DNA of 64,000 nt from Aegilops tauschii subsp. strangulata (GCF_002575655.3 NC_053038.3:141500885-141564884), one strand, 5' to 3'; positions 10,248-22,439 are shown, counted from the stretch's first letter. Numbers and translations: made by a program. The notes: generated from the sequence alone by a model not told the origin.

Positions 10248-11061
10248 GGGTGCACGCGAAGTCTTTTCCTCCTACCGATCCACGCCCTAGCTCACTAAGA
10301 TCTCGTGGACGAACTCGACGAACTCGCAACACAGAAAGACACGAGATTTATACTGGTTCGGGCCACCGTTGTGGTGTCATACCCTACTCCAGTGTGGTGG
10401 TGGTGGATTGCCTCTTGGGCTGATGATGAACAGTACAAGGGGAAGAACAGCCTCCTGAGGCTGAGGTGTTCTTGTGGCTAGGGTAGGCTCTCGATCAGAT
10501 CAGATCAAGCTGAGATGCCCCTACTGTGGTGGCTAGTTCTACTTATATAGGCCCTGGTCCTCTCCCCAAATATTGAGCGGGAAGGGAGCCAACAACGGCG
10601 GGCAAATTTGAAGGGGGGCAGCTAGTACAAGCTATCCTGACAAAAGTGGTCTTCGCCTGCGAAAGGCTCTGGTGGTGATGCCGTCTTGGGCTCCACGATG
10701 ACCTCCGTCCTGTCGTCCTTCTAGTCTTGGTCTCGTTGCACCGATATGGCAACCTTTGCCTGATGCCTTGGTACTCCTCGCCTCCGCTTGCCTCCTTAGC
10801 ACCAAAGAAGAAACAAGGACGTTGCGCGCGCTGGCGCCTGCCTGGTCTCGATCGTCATGGCTCACGTCACGAAAGCCTCGTGAGGTTTGCCCCGCCTTGA
10901 TATCTTCGCTCCTTGTGAGCCTGCCTGGCTAGGCCACTCCTGAGGAGGCCTTGCGTCGTCCACCTCGCGAGGCTTGGCACCTCGCGAGGGTCTTGGATGC
11001 CTTGTTGATGAAGATGGGTCGTATGGCACACTGACTTAGCCACGCCATCGGCCGCAGGCAG
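10248..11061 (-). repeat. Element B 3' LTR, first part
   Basis: Matches 20,873 to about 21,685 in the other B LTR. The outer 44 bases of the LTR (20,829-20,872 in the full copy) are missing here because of the junction with A. The TATA box in the element's own direction is at 10,542-10,549 (minus strand). It ends at 11,061 in GGCAG, where the second A LTR is inserted. Confidence 0.88.
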
Positions 11062-14000
11062 TGTGGCACCCAAGTTTTTATTTGGATTTTTTTTGAAAAG
11101 ATTTTATTTGACTTGAGGGGAGTGATTTAAAAAATTTTCTTCAAGATAACTCTCCCTCTCATATATTTTCTTTATGGCAAAAATTTTATTTGGATTCACC
11201 CAAGATCTGCCTTTGACCTTGGGAGTTCATGCTCTTCATTTGGACTCAAGACAAAATGTTTTTTTTCATTTGGGAAAAGAACTTTTGAAAACCTTTTTCT
11301 GAATTTGCACTATGGCTTTTGGAAGGTACTTTGCCACTTTCAACTATTCCTTCTTGCCATGGCATAAGTGCAAATCCTCTCTCCTAAACACTCCCTCACC
11401 TCTGGATCATGATTTACATCAAATCCAGCAAGTTGAACCTCCCCATGTATTTATTTTCCATTCAAATTCTATTCAAATATTTTCTGCCTTCTATTCTACC
11501 TCTTGGAGATTTACAAAGGAACTCCATTTTCTGTTTGGACTTTTACCACCAAACTTCTTTCCCCTCCTAGTCCTTTGAACCCTCAACCTAGAACCATGAA
11601 GATCCACTGGTCTCCAGTTCAAAATTTTCAAACTACATCAGCTGCAAGTTTGGACCAGATTTGGCAAATTTGGTGAAATTCATTCAAAACCTTCTCCAAA
11701 AATTCCAAATAAATTCATGCAGCCCCTGGGTGCTTTGAGTGGTCATCTCACCAAGTTACAGCTCCAGCAAAATTTACCTCTTTACCAAAACCTACTGTCG
11801 AACACCTGCAATGCATGGTCACTGTCAAGTTTCAGTAACTTCAGAGTTTCAGTTCAGTGCTTGCTGTCGTTTTCTTCAGAAACGGGCATCGATCTCGCCA
11901 GTACCGCCGCGTCGCCTTGCTCCTCGTCCTCGCCCACTTGTTCCTCCACCGCACGAGCGCCTGGCACCTTGCGGGCGTCGGCGACGGGCAGCAGGAGGTG
12001 CGCCGCCCCGTGACCGACACCGGCGGCGACTTTGCGGACGCCAGCGGGAGACACGGCGCCGACGACTCCACCCAGCGCCGCCCAAACCACCGGAGCCCGC
12101 CGCGTGGCCGTCCACTCCCCTGAATGCGCTGCCGCTCTCGTCGTGAACCGCAGGGCGCGGAGCGCGCTCTCTGCCGCCGTTGAGCCCGTGCGGTCACCTC
12201 ACCGTGGGCAGACGCCATTACGCCAGGGCCAGCTCCGTTTAGCTGCAAAACGAGTCCCGTAACATCCACCGATGCTGCCCGACCGCTCAAACCCTCTGCC
12301 AACCCACTGCTCCGCCGTAATCGCTCGCCGGAGATTCTCCGTTCACGGCCACCCCGTCGATCTGCCTATAAATAGAGGTCCCGAGCTTCAACTCGAGCAC
12401 CCACCAGACCTGCACTTCCTCTAGAGCACGCCTAGCCACTGGAAGAGCCCCGAGGAGGTCTCCTTCCTCGACTCCGGCCGCCGCGACCCGCCACGGGATC
12501 CAGCCCGATTCGCCCCCGTGTGTGCTCCGCAGCCTCCATTCTCTTGCCAGTAACTTCACCATGCATCTCTCGTCTGACCCGCACTTCAATTTGAAGCTTG
12601 CAGCCCTCCACCGGAGTTCCCCATCCTCACCCGAGCCGCCGTCCGCCGGAGATAGTGTCGCCGTCGCGGTGGTGCTCCCCGTTGGACGAGTCCACCACCC
12701 ACCGACGCGGAAGAAGACACCGAAGCTCTTGGTACCCTCCGTTTCTCCTAACTCGCCGTGGTTCGACGCCGGCGTCCACCGCCGTCTTCGGGCGCCGGCG
12801 AGCCTTTTCAAACCTGACATGCGGGCCCCGCGTGTCAGCCTCTGTTCTATTTCCCCGAACCGTTTTCTGTTGACGCCTTCGGGCAAAATACGTCTTCTCT
12901 CTTGCGCTTGCGCATTTCCAAACGAACCGTTTTCTGTTTTCTCAGTTAAAACCCTGGAACTTTTCTGTTTCATTACAGAAAGGTCCCTGGACAGAAACCT
13001 TTATAACTTTTTAATAAATGGTATTTTTGAGTGATTCTTTTTCTGACATTCTTAAAATTTTGTCTAGCTTTTTATGGGATTTATTTGGGAAATATTTGGC
13101 AAAGTTTCTGTGCATGTGTTGGTTTTCACGTTAGTACCCGTTTCGTGATTGCCGTAGGTTCTGGGAGAGGTGACGGAGCCGCGAACTTCGCCGAGCTAGA
13201 TTCCGACTTCTCCGAACCAGGCAAGCATGTTTGGACATTTGATATGGCAGAAGTTTTGCATGTTCATGTGAAAGTTTGTGTGTGGCATATGAGTGTCGGT
13301 AAATATCTCGTTGCTCGTAAGGCAACGACCCGGTTGTTCCGAAGTTGCGATGACCTCTGATGAGAGGTGGCCTAATCATGTAGTGACATGAAGGGCAGCA
13401 AGGTGGTACTGTTGTAGCATGCCAGCCTTGCGTCATCCGACTTTCTTCGACGTTAACATGGTTGGAGCCACGTTATCGATCTTTTCCCGCATGTTCCAAA
13501 GTTGCGATGACCTCTGATGAGAGGTGGCCTAATCATGTGGTGACATGAAGGGCAGCAAGGTGGTACTGTTGTAGCATGCCAGCCTTGTGTCATCCAACTT
13601 TTCCGACGTTAACATGGTTGGAGCCGTGTTATCGTCCCTTCCCCTTTCCGTGCTACCACATGTCTCATTGCCAGGATACGGTTTAGTAAGTTGGTAACCT
13701 CTTTCCGTGTACACACCAAACAGAGAGGCCGGGATGATGGTACCTTGGCCCAGGATTAAAGCCAGTCATTCGGTCAGGGGGCATGGGTGTTTCCGGTTGG
13801 GACCGAGAGGGGGGCACCCCCTTATAGCGCGCGTATAGAAATTTGATCCCATGCTACGCGAGGTTGTAGCCTCCCCGACTTAAGGTTTTTCTTGAATGTT
13901 GCCGAGGGTGATCCCTGGCTTCGGATGGTTGAATTGGGTGTGTACTGGTTAGACGTGTTCCTTCCAGAACACCGTAGACGGAACTAGTCCCCGTGACTAC

Positions 14001-15289
14001 TGAAATCCGTTGGCTGTGGTTAAGTACAAACTCTGCAGAGTCAATTCTTTCCAAATCATCGTATCCATGATCAGTAGTGTATACATTATATCCATATCTA
14101 TCCATGTGAAAAACTTGTCCCCGGTGAACAAGCTCAAGTGGTAAAATCTCAGGTTTTATTGTTATTTCAGTGGATGGACAAGCTTTATTTTGTGTCTCAT
14201 GCTTGTGATAATTTATGTCTCCGAGCTGTTGTAATAATGAAATGTGATATAAGCCCTTTAGGTGACGTCGCGCAGACGTCCGACTGTGGCGTGTACTCGT
14301 TTCTCACTTTCGATATAAGCCCTTTATGTGATGTCGCTCAGACGTCCGACTGCGGCATGCACTGCCTTTACTTTCTGTTATAAGCCCTTTATGTGGTGTC
14401 GCCCCGACGCCCGACTGTGGCATTATTATTCCGCATTTTCCGCTCGAGGAGTCTTTCAGACACTCGTTTGGCACCTGTATTATTATTCCGCATTTTCCGC
14501 TCGAGGAGTCTTTCAGACACTCGTTTGGCACCTGCATTATTATTCCGCATTTTCCGCTCGAGGAGTCTTTCAGACACTCGTTTGGCACCTGTATTATTAT
14601 TCCGCATTTTCCTCTCGAGGAGTCTTTCAGACACTCGTTTGGCACCCGTATTACTATTCGGCAGCTTCCGCTCGAGGCGTCATTCAGACCCTCGCTTGGC
14701 ACCCAGTATTTATTATCTCGATGTCTGATCGCACTGGTTAACTTATTCATGTGTTTCATGTTTGCATTTGTTATACCTTATGTCCGAACTGTCTTGCGAG
14801 TACTTTCATAGTACTCACCTGGCTTGTTGATTTGGCCAGATGTTGACGAAGGCGATCTCTTGGATGAAGAGTTTGATAGCGCGTCCGATGCCTAGAGGAG
14901 TCCCAGTCAGTCCTGCGCGATCCCGGATTTTGGTCACTTGTATCGTATACGCTTCCGCCACCCGCAATAAGTCTTCTCGAGTCTCACTCCGACGCTCGAA
15001 GAGCTGTAGTCTTCTGGAGACATATCACTCGCCTCACGGTGATATCTCCACCATCGTCATTATCGTGAGTTAGTAGTCTGCCACCCTATCCGCCGTATTG
15101 TTTTATCGGCGTGCATGTGATAAATTGTTGGGCAGTCTCTGCTCAACTTTGTATTATATTTAGTACTCCTGGTATTTTTTTCTTCTGTGACCAATGTATT
15201 GTCTATCAGTGAGAAGGAATTCTTCCTCGCTGGTCCGTAACAGGGATTGGTTTCTCAATAATTATTTTATTGAAAAACCGGTCGTGACA
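11062..15289 (+). mobile_element. Second full LTR of element A (solo LTR)
   Basis: 4228-bp full LTR, nearly identical to 36-4262, with TATA box at 12,367-12,374, hairpin arrays from about 14,248, 57-bp array at 14,422-14,706 and GAGTACT hairpin at 14,798-14,816. It is flanked on both sides by GGCAG (11,057-11,061 and 15,290-15,294), and B's LTR is continuous if the LTR and one GGCAG are removed. No internal region of A follows it, so it behaves as a solo LTR. Its left flank is the same B sequence as the left flank of the first A LTR. Confidence 0.92.
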
Positions 15290-15330
15290 GGCAGGCAAGT
15301 CTGGGGACCCCCATTCCCAGAACACCGACA
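15290..15330 (-). repeat. Element B 3' LTR, remaining part
   Basis: Starts with the second GGCAG and runs to CACCGACA, the end of B's LTR as seen on this strand. Together with 10,248-11,061 it gives about 850 bp of the LTR. Confidence 0.88.
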
Positions 15331-15381
15331 GTAGCCCCCGGGCCCAAGGTGCGTCGAGCTTGGCTTCGCGGCGAAGCCAAG
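15331..15381 (-). promoter_or_regulatory. Polypurine tract and hairpin of element B
   Basis: On the minus strand, a GGGCCCGGGGGCTAC tract lies directly before the LTR start. A perfect 10-bp hairpin lies next to it (15,359-15,381, arms CTTGGCTTCG and CGAAGCCAAG, loop CGG). Its sequence differs from the hairpins of the A/D and E/H/I elements, but the position is the same. Confidence 0.6.
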
Positions 15382-15620
15382 GGTCAAGTACGGAGCACCG
15401 CGGGCCCTAAAAGCCTGCAGCTTCGATTGACGCATGGCGGTTGATTGGACGTGGGCGTCTCCGCTTCCCCACGCTGCCTCTGAATACGCCTGGTTGTGCG
15501 GCCCCGCAGCTCACATAGTTATTCCTCCGTCGTCTGCGCCTCGCTTCCTCAGTTTCCTTGCTTCCTCGAGACTCTGTTTCTTTTCTCCAATCTGACCTAC
15601 CCTCTGCCCGCTTCGTTGCC

Positions 15621-18600
15621 ATGGCGTCGAAACAAGCAGATAAGGGAAAGAAGCCCTTGTCTCCGCTAAGCGCTCCTCCGGCCGTCGAGCCGGCGCTAGG
15701 TCGATCCCGAGTGCTCAACGATGAGGCCATGGACAAGGTGCATCCGATGCTTGCTTCTAGCTTCAACGAGTGGGGAGAGACGGTGGCTTGACCTGCGTTT
15801 CGCACTCGCATGGCTCGGGCTGCCACTGAAGTCCCAATCTTCATAGATGCCCTCTGGGCTGGCCTGATTCGTCCCTTCTTCGCCTTCTTCAAAGCGGTGA
15901 TCGAGCATTATCAGATCCACATGCTGCATCTTCACCCTCAATCAGTGACTCTTCTTGCTATCTTTGCCTTCGTGTGCGAAGCCATGGTGGGTATCGCTCC
16001 TTCGGTGGCCCTCCTTCGCCATTTCTTCTCACTGCATCTGATCAGCCCCCAGCAATGCTCGGGGTGCTTGAGCTTCCAGGCCGTGGCCGCGACAGCGGGC
16101 GCGGGGATCGACTTCGAGCTTCCTCCGTCCGCGAGCGAGTTTCGGACACGGTAGGTGTTCGTCGATGCCGGCGTGCTCAGCCCTCTGCTTCATGCTCCGC
16201 CAGGGCCCGCTGTTCCCAACTCCTGTTGGGGCAACGAGAAGCTCACGAGCCCCCGTCTTGCTCCCGTCTGGTTCAGGTTGAGGAGGCTGAAGGACCGCGG
16301 CGTGACCGCGCCCATGATGGTGAAGGAATTCTTCAAGCGCCAGGTAGCCCCGCTTCAGCGCCATTCTCGCCCGATGTGGACCTTGCTCAGCAGTCAGGAC
16401 CATATGAGGTTTCAGGAGTCCGGGCTCCCTCTCGAGATGAGGCAAACAGTGCTCAAGGTCCTGACGGGTGTCCCTTTGCCGGATGAGTTGTCTGGGAAGA
16501 ACTGCCTGCTGTACCGTTGCAAGAACAAGGATGAATTTGCCGAGAGCATGCCCTCCTTTGATGAGTGGGGGCTGCGGCCGATCGGCCTGGTGGGGCCCCA
16601 CAAGAACCCCGTCGGCGTGGTTCCCTTCCTTGTTGCTGGTGCCAAGCTCACCCCAGGTGAGGTTGCAGGAGGGTGAGCCCCGGCGGAGGCTGGTGGCTCA
16701 AGTGATGAGGAGCACATGCCATGTAGTGGTCCTGGGGCGTTGTCCTCGGGAGCTTGCGTCCCCTCTCCCGAGACGTTGGACGCTGCGGAGGCGCGGCATG
16801 CGGTTCCCGAGGCCAAGGCTCCAGGAGCCTAGGGAGGTTGTGGTGAGGCGGCGCCCGACTGTTCACCGCAGGCGGGCACCCCTGAAGTAGGCCCTCCGAG
16901 CTCCTCCTCGGCCTCGCCCCGCGCAGGCCGCCACGTCTAGCACTTCGGTCGGCTCTGCATGGACATCGAGGAGCTCCGCAAGAGGAAAGGATCCTCGAGC
17001 GGCAACAACATCTTCGGGCTGCTGAAGCGGAGGAAGTACATCGCCGTCGACGTGTAAGTACCGTATCGCTGTGACTCCTTGTGTGCTGCTTCCATTTCCT
17101 GACGTTAGTTTTTCAGGGGCCCTTCCGTCGAGGCGGCTGCGCCTCCTGAGAAATGACCTCCTCCTTCCTCGACTCCCCCGTCGGCCTTGAGCGCTCCGAG
17201 TCCGCTTGCTGCCCCTGGAGCAGGGTCGGTTGAAGGAGCACTCTTGCCTTCATGGCACGCTGAACCCGCGGCTTTGTCGCCCCTCCCCCATGTTCTGGCG
17301 TGGAGCTTGGTGGGCGTGCCCAAGACCCCTCCTTTGGTCATGGACAGTAGCTGGTTGGCTTCGATCTTCGGTTCCTCTTCAAGCAGCGAGCCCCGATTGG
17401 CTTGGGCTCCTCGCGAGGACTGGTTGACGTTAGGTGCAGCGCCAGCCCCAGCCCCCTGCCGAGAGGTGATGCGCCGCTCGATACCCCATCCGCAGCCCCC
17501 GAGGTGATGGACGAGGTGGGCCGTGTGTTCGAGTTCGAGCGCGGGCGGAGCATCGTTCGTCATGAGCTTTTCCAGGAGGCGATGGGCGCGATGAGCCGGC
17601 TTGGTGAAGAGCTCGCAGGTGTCGACTCGCGCCTTGAGGCTGAAGGTCTCCGGTTGGCGGAGGAACGGCGCAAGCTGAGGGTGGCTATCAACCTTGGCCG
17701 CTACCAGCATGATCTTGACAATGCGAAGGCTGAGGCATCCCTCAAGGTTTCCCACGAGGCTTGCTCCCGAGCCTTGGAGGAGGCTCGTGAGGCCGACCGC
17801 CTTCGCGAGGCCGCGGAGAAGCGCGCGTGGGAGCTCAACGCCTGGAGCGCGTCCCTAGAGCAGCAGGTGGAGGCGCGCAGAGCTGCCCTTGCGTCGCTGA
17901 GGGGGACGCCCGCCGAGGAGGAAGTTGTCCGGAAGCGCGAGGAGGTGTTGGCGCTGGAGGCCGTGGAACGCAGCCTCGAGCTTGAGCAATTGGAGACAAG
18001 GGAGGGTCAAGTTGCCCAAGCAGAAGATGCCATCGGGGTTCGCGAGGCCAGGGTCCAGGAGGAGGTGGACCGCCAGGTGGCCAAGGTTCGCGCAGACCTG
18101 GAGGGAAGGTATGACTTGAAGTTGAAGCTCGCAGGTACGGAGGGTGCGGCCAGGCCTGCTGCCCTCAGGCCCAGGTTGGACGAGGCTGAGAGACGTGCGG
18201 AGGCCACGGCTGCTGCCCTGGTCACGGCGCAGGCGGACTTGGCCTCCGCCCGCGCCGAGCTGCTTTATCTTCGGGAGCGGGTCGATGACGCCGAGGCCGT
18301 CGCACGGCAAAAGAGGGAGGAAGTGCTCCAACGTCGGACGCTGGAGCGCGAACATGGCCCTATGCTTAAGGATCTCCGGAACAGGGCCAATACCGCCCTG
18401 GGCTACATTTGCGACGAGAATGCACCTGCCCCCCGCTCGAATGACTATGCCAGCCACCTGACCTTCTTCACCGACGTGGTGACGCGCCTGGAAACCCGGT
18501 CTGACAGGGCTCGCTGGCTCGTGGAGGAGAGAAGTCGGGGCCTCCTCGGGCGCGCGTTCTCCCGTGTCTTCAGCAACCTCAGGAACACCTTCCCTGACTT

Positions 18601-18856
18601 CGACTTCGACGATGCCATTGCCCCCGTACCGCAGGCCGTCCGGGGCGATCTGGCGCGGTGGGTGGAGGGCAACATGGACGCGCTGGTCAGAGCCTTTGCC
18701 TCTGATGATGACACGGTGGTGGTCGCCGCAGACGAAGGCGACGTGGTTGACGACGGCGACGGAGGCGTCGCCGAAGGCGACGACGGTGCCGGCGAAGATC
18801 ATGACGACGCGAGTGACGCGTCCGAGGGCGATGTAGCGAGTGACATATCTGGTTGA
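15621..18856 (+). pseudogene. Antisense ORF of element B ('putative gypsy type transposon' family)
   Basis: Gene on the strand opposite to B's genome. The frame from ATG 15,621 to 17,053 stays the same but has stops at 15,789, 16,152, 16,674, 16,830 and 16,938. Its middle (RHFFSLHL, then VFVDAG, SPRLAPVW, PLQRHSRPMW, FDEWGLRP) matches what I remember of the plant family called putative gypsy type transposon (Pfam Transposase_28). An intron with GTAAGT donor and TTTTTCAG acceptor spans 17,054-17,116. A stop follows shortly after it, and a frame change is needed near 17,460. The last 460 residues (17,402-18,856 frame) are a long heptad-rich coiled coil with a conserved LRNRANTALGYI segment and an acidic tail. 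Biochemical role unknown; the gene is decayed. Confidence 0.8.
17054..17116 (+). other. Intron in B's antisense gene
   Basis: 63 bp, from GTAAGTACCG to a T-rich acceptor ending TTTTTCAG. The reading frame passes from GT at the exon end into the next exon for about 13 codons before a TGA. It is antisense to B's genomic RNA. Confidence 0.65.
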
Positions 18857-19760
18857 TCCCATGTTCTCCTGTCGTTTTATCCTGTACGTAAAAACTCGGG
18901 CGTGGCCCTTGGAAAACTTGTAAGAGCATTTTGAGAGGGGGATCCCCTCATGTAAGCAAGCTGCAGCCTTTACTTTCCTATGCGGTATTGAATTTGTGCC
19001 CTCGTGGACTCATGAGTCCAGGGGCGAGTTTCCCGTTGTGGTTTACCTTAGTCAGTGCCAGCCTCGAGCTGGGTCACGAGGCTACGAGTTTCTGAGAATC
19101 CTGCGGAGCTTGTCGACCTGTCAGAAGGGGCCCCGCAAGAGGCAAGCGCCAGTTGCAGCATTAGCGCGCGCTCGGCGCGCGTGTGCTTCGCGCAGTCCCG
19201 CTCGCAAGGGGCTCATGAGGGTAAGGCGTCGGACATGAGTCCCAGAAAAAACGAAATCCAGCAAGCAAGAAACTGCTCGAACGAGAAAAGGCACCCCCCG
19301 CGCGCATCAAAAACTCGGCTTCAACTTAAATCCAGATCCAGAAAGCAAAGCTACAGAAAGAGAGATCCAAAGCAAATGGCCGCGTCGGGCACCTAGTCTA
19401 GTCTTCTGGTCTTCAAGTCTTCTCACCAGCGCGGAGCTAAGTGCGGCCACTAGGCATGGGAGGGAGCCCCAGGCCCTGAGGCCGGCACCCCTGAGACTCC
19501 GGGGCATGTACAACCCCAACTCATTATTACGTGAGAGTGTCACGGGTGGCGAGCTTCACAGGCACTGGGCCTTCTTCACAGGTACCGGCCTTGCTTCATA
19601 TCGCCAGACGAGGGCCCCGCCTTGCGCCACTCTCGACCACCTTTGAGCTGAACGGCTACCCGGACGACACAAAGGGGGGAAAGGGGACGCCAGCGGTGCC
19701 CTCGGCGACCACGGGTCTTCTTCCGGGGGAAGGCTCGCCGGCACCTCCCCGGAAGAGGGC
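18857..19760. other. Element B spacer without gene
   Basis: Region between the end of the antisense gene and the end of the gag remnant. I see no convincing ORF on either strand. The missing gag core and pol of B would be expected about here. Confidence 0.55.
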
Positions 19761-20756
19761 CTACCTCCGGGTGTCCCCTGGCTTCGCGCGCCATGGGGAG
19801 GGGTCTGGCTCCCGACCCCTCTCCTGCAGCCCCCAACGCGATCCCCCTGCTGGCAGGGAGGCCGCCGAGCTGGGGCCGCCAGCCGTTGTGGTGATCTGTT
19901 CCTCCTGCGACTCATGGTTAGCGTAAGCTTTCTCCTCTGGGATTAGGGGTACCCTGTAGTTGTCGTTGCACACGCGGTCGTGGTGGTTCCCAGGCGGCTC
20001 CTGGAAGGCCTCAACTCCCAGCGCCTCTTCTTCCCAACCTTCTCCGATGAACGAGCCAGGATCGTCCTCTTGTGCGTAATCCTGGTCCATCATGCGGGGC
20101 ACGTAGGCTTCCGGGGCCGTCACCCCGAACACCTCGCCGTAGTGCCCCACACTCCATGTCGCCCGGCCCAGCACGGCGTCCTGAGGACGATAGCGCGGCA
20201 TCCCACTTGGGCCATGGGAGGCGACGCTTGTGCTCAAGCTTGTCGCGGGCGACATGGGGGCGGCAGAGCCCCCGGCGCCGCCGGCCGTGCTGGTGTTGAT
20301 GAAGCCCCCTGGCACACCTGATGGCGCGTGGTTGCGGCGGGGCCCGCCGTGAGACCTTGTAGTGGCCTGAGGAGGAAGCCGATGATAGAAGGGCGGTGCT
20401 CCCGACACCGCTACATCCAGCAGCTCGGCAACGCGTTCCAGCAGTGCATCCCGGCCGCTCTCCATCAGCCGGCACCGCAGCAGCTCTCGCGCCACCGTGA
20501 GCACTGCTCGCATGTTTTCCTGCTCCCGCCGTGAATGCGGCACCATTGCTGCGGCGTGGCTTGCCGCCCTTGCAGCGGCTCGCACTTGCCGCAGGGTGAG
20601 GGTGGACGACGCTTGGTTGCGCCGCCCGCGCCCCGCAGTGTTGGACGGTGCTCGCGCAGCCTAGAGCGCGGGGTCGAGGGCTTCGTGGGCAGGTGGCGCC
20701 GCCCGGGCCAGCCAGGCCGCCCAGCGGTCGGAGTCAGCCCTTGGGTCACCGGACAT
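19761..20756 (-). pseudogene. Element B gag N-terminal remnant
   Basis: Minus-strand frame starting at ATG 20,756 (MSGDPRAD), about 70 bases inside the LTR, with a TAG at 20,661-20,663 and then open to 19,761. It contains a helical segment (VARELLRCRL, LLERVAELLDVA) and a low-complexity Gly/Ser/Pro linker, as in the N-terminal part of gag in Tat-lineage elements. The gag core, zinc knuckle and pol are absent, so the protein is truncated as well as interrupted. An ATG at 20,546 is a later alternative start. Confidence 0.65.
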
Positions 20757-20814
20757 CGTGGCCGCGGAGCGCCGGCAGGTCGATTGGCAGAGAAGAAGCT
20801 CTGGCGCACCCCTA

Positions 20815-20826
20815 CCTGGCGCGCCA
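20815..20826 (-). promoter_or_regulatory. Primer binding site of element B
   Basis: On the minus strand, TGGCGCGCCAGG starts two bases after the LTR end. It is complementary to a tRNA 3' end of the form CCTGGCGCGCCA. I cannot name the tRNA with certainty. Confidence 0.7.
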
Positions 20827-20828
20827 AA

Positions 20829-21722
20829 TGTCAGATGTGGGGTTTCGGCAAAACCCTTAAGGTTCGAACTCTGGGGTGCGCGTGAAGTCTTTCTCTCCTA
20901 TCGATCCACGCCCTAGCTCACTAAGATCTCGCAGACGAACTCGACGAACTCACAACACAGAAAGACACGAGATTTATACTGGTTCGGGCCACCGTTGTGG
21001 TGTAATACCCTACTCCAGTGTGGTGCTGGTGGATTGCCTCTTGGGCTGATGATGAACAGTACAAGGGGAAGAACAGCCTCCTGAGGCTGAGGTGTTCTTG
21101 TGGATAGGGTAGGCTCTCGATCAGATCAGATCAAGCTGAGATGCCCCTACTGTGGTCGCTAGTTCTACTTATATAGGCCCTGGTCCTCTCCCCAAATATT
21201 GAGCGGGAAGGGAGCCAACCACGGCAGGCAAATTTGAAGGGGGGCAGCTAGTACAAGCTATCCTGACAAAAGTGGTCTTCGCCTGCGAAAGGCTCTGGTG
21301 GTGACACCGTCTTGGGCTCCACGATGACCTCCGTCCTGCCGTCCTTCTAGTCTTGGTCTCGTTGCACCGATATGGCAACCTTTGCCTGATGCCTCGGTAC
21401 TCCTCGCCTGTGATTGCCTCCTTAGCACCAAAGAGGAAACAAGGACGCTGTGCGCGCTGGCGCCCGCCTGGTCTCAATCGTGATGGCTCACGTCACGAAA
21501 GCCTCGTGAGGTTTGCCCCGCCTTGATATCTCCGCTCCTCGTGAGCCTTCCTGGTAGGCCACTCCTGAGGAGGCCTTGCGTCGTCCGCCTCGCGAGGCTT
21601 GGCCCGTCGCGAGGGTCTTGGATGCCTTGTTGATGAAGATGGGTCGTACGGCCCACTGACTTAGCCACGCCATGGGCCTCAGGCAGGCATGTCTGGGGAC
21701 CCCCGTTCCCAGAACGCCGACA
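20829..21722 (-). repeat. Element B 5' LTR
   Basis: 894-bp LTR on the minus strand from TGTCGGCGTTCTGG to CATCTGACA, with TATATAAG at 21,168-21,175 (minus). It is the full partner of the broken LTR at 10,248-11,061 plus 15,290-15,330. To its right the antisense gene of element C begins abruptly, which fixes B as an insertion into C. Confidence 0.9.
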
Positions 21723-21942
21723 ACCTCCTCCCCGACAGTGGACTTGTCGGCTTCCCCGGCAGGCCCCTTGCCGGCCTCCTCAGCGGTGGCCTTCTCGGAC
21801 TCCCCGGTGGGCCACTTGGCGGCGTCCTCAGGAGCGCCCTTGGTGGTCTCCTCGGCAGAAATCTTATCGGCCTCCACCGTGGCATCCTTGACGACATCCT
21901 CGATGACGGTGTCGATGTCCTCTGGATCCACCGAGGGGAAAT

Positions 21943-22019
21943 CTAGATACCGAGAAGGGGATGAGGCGAGGCCAAGATAAAGATTCTGAAAGAACAGGGA
22001 CGGAAGGCAAGTGACTTAC
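21943..22019 (-). other. Intron 3 of C's antisense gene
   Basis: 77 bp, GTAAGTCACT to GGTATCTAG on the minus strand. The phase-1 join leads directly into an open acidic exon (FPSVDPEDID). Confidence 0.75.
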
Positions 22020-22229
22020 CCGTGCCGGGCTGGGAAGCAGACGTCCCCTCCCCGCCAATGTTTGGCGCCGAGGAAAAGCCACCAGCGCCCGAGTTCGCCT
22101 CCTCCTCCTCCGTGTGCATGGGCTCGGTGCTTGGCTCCCTTAACGGGGACGCCCCTCGGGGCGGCGTGGTCGATGGGGGCGGCGTCTTGGGGGTAGCCCT
22201 CTGTGGCTCCTCCCGCTGCTATCCCCCTC

Positions 22230-22305
22230 CTACAATCACGGCAAGGTTAGCACCAAGGGATCGTGCCCCTAACACACGTTGACGAGGGGCGACTGATGAA
22301 CTTAC
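22230..22305 (-). other. Intron 2 of C's antisense gene
   Basis: 76 bp, GTAAGTTCAT to GATTGTAG on the minus strand. The phase-1 join keeps the frame, although a TAG follows three codons later. Confidence 0.7.
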
Positions 22306-22439
22306 GCTGGGGGCTGTGTCGGGGGCTGCTGTCTGGACTGCTCAACACCACCAGCGGTGTGCCAGCGGCGCCTGTCGGGGGCAGGCCGCCCGCCGAAGCC
22401 TTGGCCCTCTTCACCCTCTGGGCCAGCGTCTCCGCATCC

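Larger units (their letters stand above)
15331..20828 (-). mobile_element. Element B internal region: Tat-like, no pol
   Basis: Between B's two LTRs. In B's own direction it reads primer binding site, gag-like start (20,756-19,761), a spacer, and then a long antisense gene (plus strand 15,621-18,856) ending close to the 3' LTR. There is no protease, reverse transcriptase or integrase, so B depended on other elements to move. An antisense ORF near the 3' LTR is a known feature of Tat-lineage elements such as Grande and Retand. Confidence 0.8.

Noticed and set aside
10248..11061. Reading the 10.2-11.0 kb block as an insertion into A's 3' LTR
   Set aside because: It has no terminus at its left end, lacks the first 44 bases of B's LTR, and its right side continues B across the second A LTR. 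A junction by microhomology fits better.
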